Below, piece after piece: positions 36,420 through 48,729 of a stretch of 64,000 nucleotides of DNA (positions are counted from its first letter, which is position 1; every line of letters begins with the position of its first letter). Under the pieces are notes generated by a model that was given only the letters and a program-made list of their open reading frames with translations, was not told the DNA's origin and made no database searches. Position numbers and translations under genes: made by a program. This DNA is from Panorpa germanica (Eukaryota; Arthropoda; Insecta; Mecoptera; Panorpidae), in contig OY783210.1 of the NCBI GenBank assembly GCA_963678705.1, forward strand, positions 12,649,331-12,713,330, read 5' to 3'.

Positions 36420-36745
36420 TTTTTAGAAGTCAAAATACCGATTTTTCATGAAAAAAATCTGCAACTTTGTTATTTTTAAATACATTAAAATAAAAAATTC
36501 GACAATGTTATCTCGGTATTTATGTAAAGAAAGAGTGTGCAAAATTTCATAAGGATCGGTCCAGTATATTTTGAGGTAGAGAAGGCACCGACTTTGAAAA
36601 AGATGTGTGTTTGAAAAACGTGCTTAAAAGTTAAACTTAAAACTCTATATCTCCGACAGTTTTACTCCAATCGACTTCAAATTTTCACACAATAAACTTA
36701 ATATGTTGTACATTAATATAAATAAATGAAAAAGTTGAAACCGTA
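36420..36745 (+). repeat. LINE-tail-like repeat relic
   Basis: Text such as TGCAAAATTTCATAAGGATC GGTCCAG and CTATATCTCCGACAG TTTTACTCCAATCGAC has the wording of degenerate non-LTR 3' regions (compare AAATTTGATTAAAATCGGTT in the 10.2-kb element). There are no open frames, and ends are not defined. Confidence 0.3.
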
Positions 36746-36879
36746 ATGTTATTAGAAAAAGAAAATTTCTTCCTAAGTACTTAATTTGTAATTTATATTA
36801 TGTGGTAACAAATTTAAAAGTTAATTTTTAACTAATTGAAATTTAATTATTTAATAAAATACTAGTTTATTGGATAGAT

Positions 36880-37130
36880 ACTTTTGTAATGAGCTTGTTG
36901 CTCTGATGTAGTTTGTATGGGAAGACTCGAAAACTGTGTCGGGGAGTCCAATTTCCGGACGGTTTCCTTTTCCGCCATTTAGGCGACGGCTCATCCGTTA
37001 CTACCTAGTACTCTGCGTTATCATATGCAGTATATTCCGCAGTTACCGAAATAGTTCCTAGTTATTCTATCTCTTTCTCCCTCTTTATGAAATGTATTAA
37101 TAGGAACGAGAAGACTATTAAACCGCAATC
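36880..37130. other. CpG-rich unassigned patch
   Basis: About 36930-37060 is richer in G+C (TCCGGACGG, CCGCCATTTAGGCGACGG). Both strands have 30-40-codon open stretches. No motif recognised; could be an exon relic or part of a repeat. Confidence 0.2.
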
Positions 37131-38045
37131 AAAATGAACTATTTATTTATTATTGAAAATATAAATTGAGACATTATTTTTCTAACATTAAGTACATTGG
37201 GAGTACAGTTTCGAGACTTCGACTGCTTTAATACTGAATCTAGATTTTAAAGGTGAATCATAGTGGTGTACTTATGAATTTGATGAATAAATTCTTCACC
37301 GATCTACCAATTTATTTATATTTCATTTAATTAAAAGCTATAAAGTGCAAATTTTATCATATAATTTTAACAGGTTATGGGCCCAGTTATTTTTAAGTTA
37401 CAAATTCAAATATTATTAGGATATAATTCGTTGTTGAATTCTCCAGTCTTTTAATTAATGCCATATTCAGGTTTTCATATAAATAAAAGAAACAAAACAG
37501 TTTTTAACTATAATAAATAATTAAACTGTTTTTTAAATAAGATAATGAAGAAATAATTTGTTAAAAAATGTAGTTAACGTTTCCATTGTTATGCAAATAC
37601 TCTTTAAAATGTATTTTAATTTCAATGCCCAAAACCGTATACCGTAAACCGTAAACCGTAGACCAAATAAATTAACCAACCGTTGTTGTACCTCTATAAT
37701 AAAATGAAATTTATTTTACTTGGAATATTTTTATTTATCCCATTTTATTTTGTTCTAGAATTTTAATTATCTCTTTAAAAACGTATTTGAATACACTCTT
37801 ATGTTAATCGTAAAATATTTAGCCCATGTTTAATTAAATTGTAGACTTTTGTACGCATCCATTGTATATTTATTACTAAACTCGTATTGTCAATTAAAAT
37901 AACTAATTAATTCGCATCATTCAGATTTAAATTGCAATTGCATCCTATTAGTTTATTGGGAAACTATGCATGGAATATGTAATTGGTAATTTCCACTGTG
38001 GTTGCACTACTCTATAGAATACACAACGTGATGATATTCAGATGT

Positions 38046-38122
<77 letters not shown>
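38046..38122. repeat. Long (TA)n microsatellite
   Basis: About 75 bp of nearly pure TA with one TAAATA interruption near 38101-38106. A likely polymorphic, cruciform-prone tract. Confidence 0.9.
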
Positions 38123-39985
38123 CTGATTTAGAATTATACTAATTAAGTAGATCAGTATAATATTTGATTTAGAGTAAAAATAATGATATTATAATACTTG
38201 TATCTACCTATAAAGACTAGTAAATTGGATTAAATTTAATTACGGACTTCTTTTGTGTGACGTTCTAAGCAAGGTTTTGATTGCGATCTGTGTTCTATTT
38301 GTCTAAATGCCGTAAATGAACAGACTGCCAATTTTGAACCTCATTTTAAATACACGTGTGTTTAATGTCATGAAAAAGTGTATTACTCCCATTATATTTA
38401 AGTTATTATATTGATTTGGTTATTATTATTGATGAACTATTTAACATATTTTGTCTTTATTAATGGTTTATACTCTTTATGTTATTTCCACTACCAAAAA
38501 TGTATTCTCGTTTTAAATCTGTGTTTATGACATTGGCACATTACTAATTGTGTCTGTGGACAGTTTCTTAGCTGTTGCATTTCATTATTTTGTCTGTAGG
38601 TGTACAAAAAAATTATATAAGATGCAGTTAAGTTTATTTTCTAATATTTAAATGTAAATGTAACTCTTATTGACAAAAGTAATTCCTGATTCATTTTATA
38701 TTATTAAATGATTTACGATGAATATGGTTATGATTTCCAATGTATTAAAAAGCATTTTCTTAATTTGTTTTTGGTTTGTAATCGTTCACATACTTAGTTA
38801 GTTACTGAATGTGAACTTGTGTGAATGGTGTGCAATATAAACTAAGCCTTTTCAGAATTAGATCACATTAATATTGCACTGCATATTTTATGTCAACGCT
38901 TGTAAAATATATATTCCTGCAGCGTAGCGACAACATTGATTTGTGTATTTGTTATGTAATGATTAATATTAACAAGAATGTATATTGTCATTTTAACAAG
39001 TAATAAGCCATTATTATTTATGTCATGTTTGTAACATATGTAATTCCTACAAACAAAAGTAATCTCTGTAAACGGTTAGTGACATACGTTACACTTGATT
39101 GTTATCTTTAATAATCATTCAAATTAAAATAGATTTGTGAAATATATATGTCATATTTTGTAGAATTAATGAAACTACATACATATTAATAATGTTAGTA
39201 TATCCATAAATTTAGATTTAATTCTTTAATACTAATAGCCACTAAAACTCAACTAGAATATCTCCAATACTTATGCAATAACAATAATAATAGTGCAATA
39301 TTATTAACAAGCTCAACACTTCATAAATGAACATATGATTATAAATAACTTCTTGTATAATTTGCTACATTTTATAAAAACATTAATTTATTATAATTTT
39401 TTAAAAATAAATATAACGCTATAATGTACACTGTTATAAAAATATTTTATGAAATTTTACAACATTTCTAAAGCATATTTTAGAAGCAATGTATTGATAA
39501 ATAACCCGATTCCTAATTTTTATTAAGTTTAAGAACATTCCTAACAGTGTACAATAATAAACAAAATAAATGTAAATTTCCTATAAAGATAACACCTTCA
39601 TCCACTCAGATCTGCATATATATCAACTATACCTACATTTAATTGGATACTATTAATTTCACAAATCAATTACATTAAACAAAGTAAAAAGTGGTTTAAT
39701 GCCAACATTTAGTAACAAGCATTAATTTAAAGTTACGACTATTTCATATTGTACAAAATCATCCGAACTAATTACCATTTTCTTTCCGTCTTTTAATTAC
39801 CTCTGCCACACTTAATTATCCCATTTCCTCGTGTGTGATATGTTTATTCATACACACAGATAGGACACTATACAGTTTACTATATGAAACACATACAACA
39901 CATCAGCAAAGCTAGGATTACATAGAAAACATTTATTTACACATACCTGTTCATCGGCATCCACATCAAATTTAGTTTTACATTC
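38123..39985. other. AT-rich spacer
   Basis: No gene, RNA or mobile-element boundary recognised. Confidence 0.5.
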
Positions 39986-39989
39986 AAGT

Positions 39990-40160
39990 ATAACGTACGA
40001 GACGTAGACCTTTCGGCTACGGGCTACGTCATGTCAGCATAACGGATGTGGCTTGCTCATTTCATGCTACGTCAGTTTGCAATGCGCTCCATACGGTATA
40101 CTACTCAACCAGAGACTACGTTGAGTAGTTATATACTTGATCTATATGTATTATATGATG
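39990..40160. repeat. CTACG-rich patch with small palindromes
   Basis: The word CTACG or its complement recurs (GACGTAGACC, GGCTACGGGCTACGTCATG, TGCTACGTCAG, GACTACGTTGAG). ACTACTCAAC and GTTGAGTAGT pair near 40096-40130. The phrase GCTACGGGCT also occurs at about 757-766. It looks like transposon subterminal sequence, but no termini were found. Confidence 0.25.
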
Positions 40161-40572
40161 TAGAGTTCACGTAGAGAGATCTACGGTATCAGGTATGGTA
40201 AACTGAAGGTCGTAGGTATAATAATCACAGTTACATAAGTTATATGCGTGTGTTTGGACAACATGCTATTAGAAAATAGGTATGACAAATGATACTTTTT
40301 TCATGTCGTACATGTTTATCACACTGTCAGATCAAGATTTTCTCAATCTTATACTTTTTTTTGTTAAGACACCCATTCAGTTTAAAATTTGAGACTGTTT
40401 TGTTAAATATGTTTCACAAGTCTTTAAATCTTCATATTCGGTGGACAAGTAAATTGTAAATTTACTTGAGCATGATTTCTAATTTGAGTTGTGCACTCGT
40501 CGAAAGTCTGATTAACTCAAATTAAGTAGTGTCTATTCCAACGAGGAGGGCATGAATCGAACGATTTAACTA

Positions 40573-40758
40573 TAGTCCAAATCACGATAGTTCGGCGGCG
40601 ACTTATACTGAAAAGAGGTTATAAGAGCGGTATAAATCTATAATACGACTATGAATTTTATCTTATGTGTTTCTATATACATTATAGAAAAATATTGGCA
40701 GTTTATACCCAACTTGTTTTATATATGAGTCACCGCCGAACTCTCGTAATTTGAACTA
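40573..40758. mobile_element. 186-bp MITE, TA duplication
   Basis: A 31-bp inverted repeat reads TAGTCCAAATCACGATAGTT then CGGCGGCGACT on the left and, on the complement of the right, TAGTTCAAATTACGAGAGTT then CGGCGGTGACT (five mismatches). TA flanks both sides (40571-40572 and 40759-40760). Size, TA duplication and lack of coding fit a Tc1/mariner-type MITE. Confidence 0.65.
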
Positions 40759-41007
40759 TAACTTTTGCGATAACTATGATTTTAACAAACGGTCCATAGC
40801 AGGTTTCAAAATTTACAAAAATAGAAATAGTTGATTTTATATGCGATAAATTGGATAAATTATCACATCTTTGAAATGTAATCTATATCAAAATATAATA
40901 TTATATGTTTGACTTTAGTATTTTTAATTAAAGAACTCTCTAGTGTCGCTATATCATTGTGTATCATATATCTTGATATTTTAGTAATAGATTCAATTTT
41001 GCATTGA

Positions 41008-41145
41008 ACTTGTCTATCATTGTTTCCTAAGGCATACCTGTACGTTGAACATGAAGTAGAAGATGTACAAATATAGACAGCATTGAGGAAGCACAGTCCT
41101 CAGAGCACAATAGTAGAGCAAAGATCTTTCCATTCCCAGTTGTGA
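41008..41145 (+). pseudogene. Possible decayed exon, unassigned
   Basis: A single frame, interrupted once by TAG at 41074-41076, reads 22 codons (LSLFPKAYLYVEHEVEDVQI) and then 22 more (TALRKHSPQSTIVEQRSFHS) to TGA at 41143-41145. Composition is protein-like and the local sequence is less AT-rich. TTTCCTAAG just upstream might be an acceptor. No family recognised; lower confidence than the 22-kb and 26.8-kb fragments because it is short. Confidence 0.3.
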
Positions 41146-41405
41146 TTGAATAACACCATCTATTATTATTTAAACGTACTACCTACTAACATTTGGGGTG
41201 AAATAACAGCAAATTTAATATTTATTTCAAATATAAGTATAACTGTAATAATTTATTATTTTGTTTTCTTCTGTCAATAAGAAAGTTATTTGATTTAGAT
41301 GATTCTTTATAATGTTGCGCAGCTTTCATGAGTGTGTTTGTTATAAACATAGAAGAATTTTGTTATTTAAAAACATAACAAAAGTTTCCAGTTTTTCCAG
41401 TTAAT

Positions 41406-41993
41406 GGGCCTGTGTCCTCATTTTTTGTGGTAGATTTTTCAATTGTTTATTGAAATTGATGTTAATAAATGTGTATTGGCGTGTCTATTTTATTAAATAT
41501 CTAAATGTTGACGGAGATATAGCAATTAAAAATTTGAATTGTAGTTTTAGCGCTAGAAATGGTCGACTATATTTTTATGACGTGAAATGCATTTTAACGT
41601 CAGTTATTTGTTGAGTAGGTCAGTGTTGTGGTAATGTTTTGTAGCTGTTGGTAGTCAAACAATCAATTCAAGTGAAAGAATAATAAGTTTTTATTTTATT
41701 TAACCCTGCTAAGGCAGGCATAATATTGGAATTTTATTGTTCCTTGAAATAGCTGTAAATAATATTTGATATTTTGATATATATTTACATATAGCAGAGA
41801 TTTATGAGCATTTGGAATGTGTACAACGTTGAATCCCTTTAATAATTAAAGAGATAAAATGACTTTTTTAATTGTTAATATCTCTTAACATATAAGTAGT
41901 TATTAAAAAATAATTGAACATTTGAGGTTCTAGTAACCCACTTTATCAATATATAGTACACTTTTATATAAATTAAGACATTGGACACAAGCC
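41406..41993 (+). mobile_element. Family-A element copy 4 (best-preserved termini)
   Basis: Left end GGGCCTGTGTCCTCA, right end TTGGACACAAGCC, giving an 11-bp terminal inverted repeat (GGCYTGTGTCC). The interior matches copies 1-3, with the CTTTAATAATTAAAG palindrome but lacking the GGTTGGTAACC block. Flanks are GTTAAT on the left and ATTTGC on the right; a two-base AT duplication is possible but not convincing. Confidence 0.7.
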
Positions 41994-42029
41994 ATTTGCA
42001 CTAATGGTTTTATTCTACAATACGAATCT

Positions 42030-42420
42030 GCGCTATCAACAAACGCCTACGCCTACGATAACCGTGAAACTTTATGCTAACGGTGTATTATTGGTACCTC
42101 ATGGTTTCCTCCACCAATATTGAACATGTCGCTTCCACTTTCGATAACGCTAGGTTAATAGTGCCAATATATTAACGATGCTCTTCCATGAGTACTTGTA
42201 CATTATCCGTACAACCAGTCTTATCATTATCATTATGAACTAACAACGAAAACAATCCTGCAGAATGGATCGCATCGCATGTAACGTCAAACAAACCCTT
42301 CTGCCATGCAACAAGGTACTGGTAAACATACAACAACGCAGTAATGGATATTTATAATTAAATGCTCTAGTACCAATCATCCGGAACTAGTAAGTCGAGC
42401 ACCCAGCACCGAGCTCATTA
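42030..42420. other. Less AT-rich unassigned segment
   Basis: Words such as CGCCTACGCCTACGATAACC and ATGGATCGCATCGCATGTAA stand out. One frame at about 42263-42358 reads some 32 codons (MDRIACNVKQTLLPCNK). Origin unclear; no motif recognised. Confidence 0.2.
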
Positions 42421-42636
42421 TTACTTTGTCAGAATTACTTTGTGAACCATTTTCAATCAAATTTTAGCTAACTGATAACATTATTTAGTAAACAAACTTT
42501 TTCAAAAGACTTACATGGAGTTCTATCCCTTTGCCACTTTGAAATATAGTAATTAATTTTCGCAATGCTGTTGCATAAATTTGAGTCTTTCATTAAAGTA
42601 AACGTATATTGTGCACACACAGTTTAGCCGATATAT

Positions 42637-42740
42637 ATGAAGCCACGACATCACAAAAATCGCCAACGTAGTACAAGGTCATCGATGATAGAACTCAGCA
42701 TCAATAATAGGGCGACGTTAAATAAATTCAATTTAAAGAA
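42637..42740 (+). repeat. Family-C internal module, copy 2
   Basis: GAAGCCACGACATCACAAAA then CGCCAACGTAGTACAAGG, then GGGCGACGTTAAATAAATTC. It aligns with the modules at 14730 and 47575. Confidence 0.4.
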
Positions 42741-44099
42741 AACATATCTTATTATTTCAGCAATTTAAGGAATATTGTACAGTGATTTTTGTAAATTTTC
42801 GTTTTATTTGAGAACAAATAAAATAGACTCATTTTGATCTTAAGGGTTCGAATCAACATTTTATAAAGAGAAATAATTAATAAACTTATTTATTTTAACA
42901 AGACAAGAAACCCAAAATTTCTAAAAAAAAATTCTCTACAATAAAAACATTTTTTCTGTTTATTCGGTGTTAATTTATAAAAGTAAACCTTATTTTATTC
43001 AGTTCCGTTCTTATCCAAATTTAATGTAATATAACCGTTTTTTTAAATACAAAATTTAAATAGAAATTAACTATTTACTATAAAAATACTAGCAAAATAA
43101 ATGGAAACGTCTATTGATATTCTATTGCAAACCATCTCAAACGTAATATACTCGCAGTTACAAATTTTTGCTTAACCACAGACAATATCCAAAGCGATTT
43201 CAATCACTACACAATTGAACACACTATTTCCATTAAATTTATTTGAATTTAAATATCAATACTGAAATAACGTTCCAATCTTATCCCCGTGTTTCAACCA
43301 GTTCCGGTTCATATGACATATATTTATTGGTTCCGGTTTAGCTGAATATACTTTAGTTTATTTTCTATTACAAAACTGTCTCAGTAAAGACGTCTACATG
43401 TCGATTTAATCCGGAGATTTTCTTAATCTCTTTACGTCTTAAGGTAGATACTTCACGCAATATTTAGTTAAGCGCAGAAACATCTTACGACTGACAGACA
43501 GATGCTGAGGCTGCAGGATTTATCTTGTAGATAGATTTAGTGTTAGCAACGATGATAATATAAATTACATTTTTAATTCGTATATAGTTTTTAAAATATA
43601 TTTTATTTATTGATGCTAACACGTAAAAATGGTTTATTTTCTTTTTGTTGCTAGAACAATTTATGGTTTGACATGGAACTACTTTAACTCTGTAATCTTT
43701 ACTATACATTGAGGTAGCATGTTAACTAATTAGGTATCATTCACATCTTCTGTTTTAACTTTAATTTTCCGTTGTTAAGAAAGTATAGCTCACTTTAAAG
43801 TTTTTAATTTAAAACAATTTTATATTTTCGAATGAGTTTATAACCTGCAATCTATTAAAGTAAATTTCTGTTCGGTTTGTGAAAAAAAGTAAAAATAATT
43901 TATTTTACTGACGTCTTTTTTATCGACTTTGTTATTAAAATTTGACAATCTGTCATAAGGAAAATAAATTACAATAATTACTGTTGTGAGTATTGTCAAC
44001 AAGCGCAGTACAAATACGCATTTCTACAACATAGCCGCGATAAACTAACCGTGGCTCAAACAATTACTTTAAATATAGATAATAATTAATATTTAATAA

Positions 44100-44329
44100 A
44101 ATTTATTACTTATGCACGACGCATGCGTATTAAGTACATTCAAAATTAAAACTTAGAACTAAAACACTGCAAGAAACGCTCTGTTGTTTGAATAGGATAT
44201 ACAGTTTGAGGTTAAAACATAATTTCTTTTGTATTAACTATGAGAAGTTACAAGCTATCCACCTAATGATAAAAACATAAAATTAAAAGTAAAAATTCAA
44301 GTCAAAGCAGTATGTGGGAATGATCTTTA
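44100..44329 (+). repeat. Family-C right-end piece
   Basis: Contains AAAACACTGCAAGAAACG (shared with 47720-47740) and ends AAAACATAAAATTAAAAGTA ... GCAGTATGTGGGAATGATCT TTAA, the complement of an ATTCCCAC-type terminus. The left end is not resolved; it may continue back to the 42.6-kb module. Confidence 0.35.
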
Positions 44330-45277
44330 AGTTTATTATCTTATTTTATGCAAGAAAGAGACAGCTGCATTTCACCTTTCGCAATTCATGCTTGTCTAGG
44401 GAATATCACAGTGTATTAACTATATTGATAAAATCCAATGTAATAAACATAGATAGACTGGCGACCTAATGGAGCGAACATACTATAATAGGTAACGTTG
44501 GTTCTCTGGGAGGCTTATTTCATTAAGGAATTATTACAGTAATTAAGCAATCTAATGCGACTCGATAAATTTGCAATTTATAAATTCTTTATGCACAACT
44601 TTATCTTATAATATATAAAACAGACTATTAATTTAATGTTATGTAATGGTTACGTTTAATCAAACCTACCACACATTCTTCATGTATTTTCATATCATTG
44701 AAAATCTAATTAATTTCTTAAACTCAGGCGGTCGATATTTTCGAATTGGTAAACATTTTATGTTCACAAATTTATACTTCTTTGTAATGTAATATCTTAG
44801 TTACGACAGTTTACCTCTCAGGTATAGATTTATATTATGAAGGTAATACTGAAATATGACTCCCTATATCTACTCGTATATTTTTTAATATTCTGTATTA
44901 TCCTTTTCATATTCACAGTTTAAAAGCTCTAAGTTAAATAAAGCTCAGATTTTTACTTTAAAATGTGTATAAATTAGTAAAGTACGCAGCTAAAAAATCC
45001 TTTGCTAAAAAACTTATCCCTTTTTATTATTCTTTTGATAATAATCGTTCAACCAGAAATACAAAAAAAAAACTCTTCCTTATGAAAACTTTTTGTTTTT
45101 GTTCTTTAGAAATCAATAAAAGTAATTAATTATAATAAACAAAAAATTAATATAAAGAAATTAATTACAACTACATTTATTATCATTAATCTTATTATCA
45201 TAATATTTAATTATTGCAGTTGTAATTATTTTTCTTATAATAATTTCTATATTATTTATTTCTGTATTCTATATTAA

Positions 45278-45330
45278 ATGTGCCTATATTATGTGCCTAT
45301 ATTATGTGCCTATAAATGTGTCTATATTAA
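45278..45330 (+). repeat. 13-bp tandem repeat, about four units
   Basis: The unit ATGTGCCTATATT is repeated head to tail, with the last units diverged. Confidence 0.8.
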
Positions 45331-47368
45331 CCTATTAAAAATGCTGTAGTTTCTTCCACTATTAATCTACATGTTAATATTTTAAGACAATCTCTAAAAT
45401 ACACTAAATTTAATTTAAAACATATCACTCTGTTTACGCTGTACATATTCCATTTAAAATATTTCTTTTCAAGTACGACATATAACGATAAGATTCCGTA
45501 TCCATAGTTTTACGGTATGAATTTCTGTGAAATAAAAATTATATCTCACATAGGAATTAAAGCTCATAATTATTTAGAACTGCTATACTTTTTTATAAAA
45601 AAAACTATAAATTTGTAACTTTTTCATCAAATAAAATCGAATATAGAACTAAATCCCATGTTGCGAATATATATTATTAATAGATTGTCAATAACTAGTT
45701 ATAAATCAATTATTTTTGTGTAGAAGAATGGAGATTGTTATTTATTTTATTGAACAAAAAAAATTTTAAAAAAATGGAAACATATTTCAATATTATTTTC
45801 TGTCTATTTAATTTCTAAGTAAATGATTAATATATTGTTTCTTAAAATTTCTTCAAACAAAAGCATATAGTATATAGCTTATAGCTATATAAAAACTAAA
45901 AAAATAATACGTAATTTAGTATGTATATTAGAAATATAAAAAATGCTCTTTTGTGGGGTCTATAGAAGTTATTGTGGACATACAAAACAAATGACAATTG
46001 TTCACAAAAGTCCATATAGGATAATGTTTTATTATCTTCGGAGTTTGCAGTATAGTATTGTATGTTGCGAAACATAACCAAAAGCTATTAATGTTTTTTT
46101 AGTACTGTAGTTTTGATTTTGAGTAAAAACACTTGATTATTTTTTTTTGCAATTGCTTTAAAAGTAATACTGAGACATTTTCACTACTTTGCCTAAATCC
46201 GTCTGTCCAAAGTGTCACTAAAGTGTTCAAATATATTTAATATTGATTTGTTCGTAAGTTCGTGGTAGTTGGATGGTTGGTTTCTAAATAAATCTTCGAC
46301 AGACCGAATATTTGATGAGATCATTACTCCAGACAGGCGTTACTCTGATTTAGAAAGATATTATTGACATTTTATATCATAAAAACGTGATTTAATATAA
46401 TTGACATGTGAAGGTTATTCAATATTGAATTGAAGGAGCAATTTAATGGTGTTAGCAAGTGGTAAGGGGCGAAGAATGAAGGGATGAGGGGAAAACGAGA
46501 GGTAACTTTAGAGGTGAGAGGTTGCTGAATGGTTGATGTGCCATCTGACACGAGGACTCGATTTTAAATTCTATATATAATAAAAAAAAAGAAAAAATAT
46601 ACTACTGCAGAGGTATGATTATTTTCTCACGAGATTTCTTAGAAAATAAAGATCAATCTACTTTTAAACCCTTCAAATCTGTTTTTTACTTTTACTTTTG
46701 AAATTTATTTTCAAAGGGAATTCATGATTGCTTATTATAGATAATTACGACATCTCTGTTTTGTGAATTTATTTATTAAACATTTGTATTATTTAAAATT
46801 ATAAACATTTTCAAGTAGTGACAGCCGCTGTTCGCTGTTTTTGATTGTTAAGTGTCCTTGTTAATATTAATTTTGTAAGATGTTTCTCACAAGTGTTTGT
46901 GAATTTACTTTGTCAGATTGAAACACTTGTATTCTTGATTTCGAGTTGACAGATGTTATAATCTATATTCAATAAAGATTTGACACCGTAACAGTTTAAT
47001 ATTTAACTAAAGACAGTTACGTGTATTTAAGAATTATCTTATGTTATATGTTACGTAAACAATATTACTTAAAATATAACATTATGTGACTTATTTTACT
47101 GCTTTTTGAAAAATTAATTCTTTAACCTTCTTAAATAGACTTTTTTTTAAGGATTATAGCCTCTTTAAGGATTAAATGGTAATAAAGTAACCCTAATTTA
47201 TAGCCCGATTAAATATTACTAGGGTTCAATTAAGTAAAATATTATATGAATGTAAGGTAGCACCCATTTGTTATATTTAGCGGTATTCGTGCAAAGTAAC
47301 AAAGTATTATTAACTAAATAAGTAATGTGAGTATGAGAGACCCTAATCTTTTTATACTTTATATGGTA

Positions 47369-47770
47369 AATGTTTATTCCCACCTATTGTTTTAGTTTTA
47401 ATTTTCATTTTAGTTTTATATTTTAGTTTTAGTAGTAGTTATACTCTAAACTTTTTAACACTTGGAGCATAAAACATGACGGTACAGTGTTTATATATTT
47501 AACCTACAACTTGTCAAATAAAATTGTGATATTTTCTAGGTTTCGTTGATATTTATTTAAACTGATTTTGTACATACATAATGAGGCCACAACACCACAA
47601 AAGCCAGTAACATCATTCGTCGTTGATAAGGCTTATTATCGGAAATAGATTAAACGTAAATAAATTAAAATAAAGAAAACAATATTAAATACAATTTTCA
47701 AACTTAACTTAACTAACTGAAACACTGCAAGAAACGAGTTCTATGAATAAAACATAGAAATTAAAGTTAA
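47369..47770 (-). mobile_element. Family-C element, one clear end
   Basis: Begins after TA (47367-47368) with AATGTTTATTCCCACCTATT, the inverted form of the 14.09-kb and 44.32-kb ends. It then includes the internal module at 47575-47690 (GAGGCCACAACACCACAAAA ... AAACGTAAATAAATTAAA) and the CACTGCAAGAAACG word. The far end near 47760 (AAACATAGAAATTAAAGTTA) lacks a readable GGGAAT terminus. Non-coding. Confidence 0.4.
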
Positions 47771-48259
47771 AATATGTAATTAAACCTAAAAATTCATCTA
47801 CAAATTATTCATAAAGATCTCCTCTATTTTACGCTCGATATAAAGGTAATTAAACAAAAGCAATATTTTTCATAAAGTGTTAATTATAAGTTTTAATTTG
47901 TATCTAATGGAAATAAAAGTTAACTTAAAATATTAACACCAAAACATTTGATTCAGCATATGATTAGCATTCATTTGTATTAAATAAATCTTTCTAAAGG
48001 ACAAAACCTCATCCGTTTATTTCACATTGCTTTCATATTTCAGTTACAGGTATTTAAATACTTTTTAAAATAGTTGCGACGGTTTTCAAAACATTTTTTT
48101 AAAGCAACACCACCCCCCTTCCCGAGCTCCTCCTTCTTTACTTTATACACTTTATGTTTATTATTTTTAAAATTTACATCGCTGTGTATTTGATATGCAT
48201 TTCTGGTACATATTGTTGTTTGAAAAAATAAAGGAGTACTCGTACATATTTATTTATTC

Positions 48260-48277
48260 AAAAAAAAAAAAAAAAAT
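48260..48277 (+). repeat. Poly(A) run
   Basis: Sixteen or more A residues. Possibly a retroelement tail on the plus strand, but the preceding sequence shows no recognisable element. Confidence 0.6.
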
Positions 48278-48544
48278 ACAAAATTTCTGTTCATTTTTTA
48301 TCATTGCAATTTGTAGTTTAATTAAAAAGTTTATTATACAACTTTCTGGAAACTGTGAGTAAATACAACATTTTTATTAAACTGGTTATTATGCATGGTG
48401 TAACGCAATGTATAGGCAAAGTGTTTTATTCATCATTAAAGTAGTCTAATTTTTATGTGTAAATTACCATATTTTCTAGCTGAACGAAATTTAAGTCGTT
48501 TGAGGAGCCAAAGCAGTTGAGATACTTACCTACTGTTCACTGAT

Positions 48545-48721
48545 AGTGTGATTCAAAAATGCAAAATCGTGACAAGTGCTTTGCGCAATTTGTTTGCCAA
48601 TATCACCAAATTACGGCGCTTATTTCATAGCAATATGAACGCACTATTACTGTTCGATTCATTTCTCGAGTGTCGAATTGAAAAATTCACATTTCAAGTA
48701 ATAATATCTCGATAACTACGT
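48545..48721 (+). other. 57-codon open frame without start, unassigned
   Basis: An open frame (SVIQKCKIVTSALRNLFANI ... FDSFLECRIEKFTFQVIISR) in a locally less AT-rich patch. No homology recognised; may be coincidence or part of a repeat whose tail follows (ATATCTCGATAACTACG). Confidence 0.2.
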
Positions 48722-48729
48722 AGTCGATA

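Noticed and set aside
38046..38122. TATA-box promoter region
   Set aside because: A long simple (TA)n microsatellite; no initiator or gene follows.
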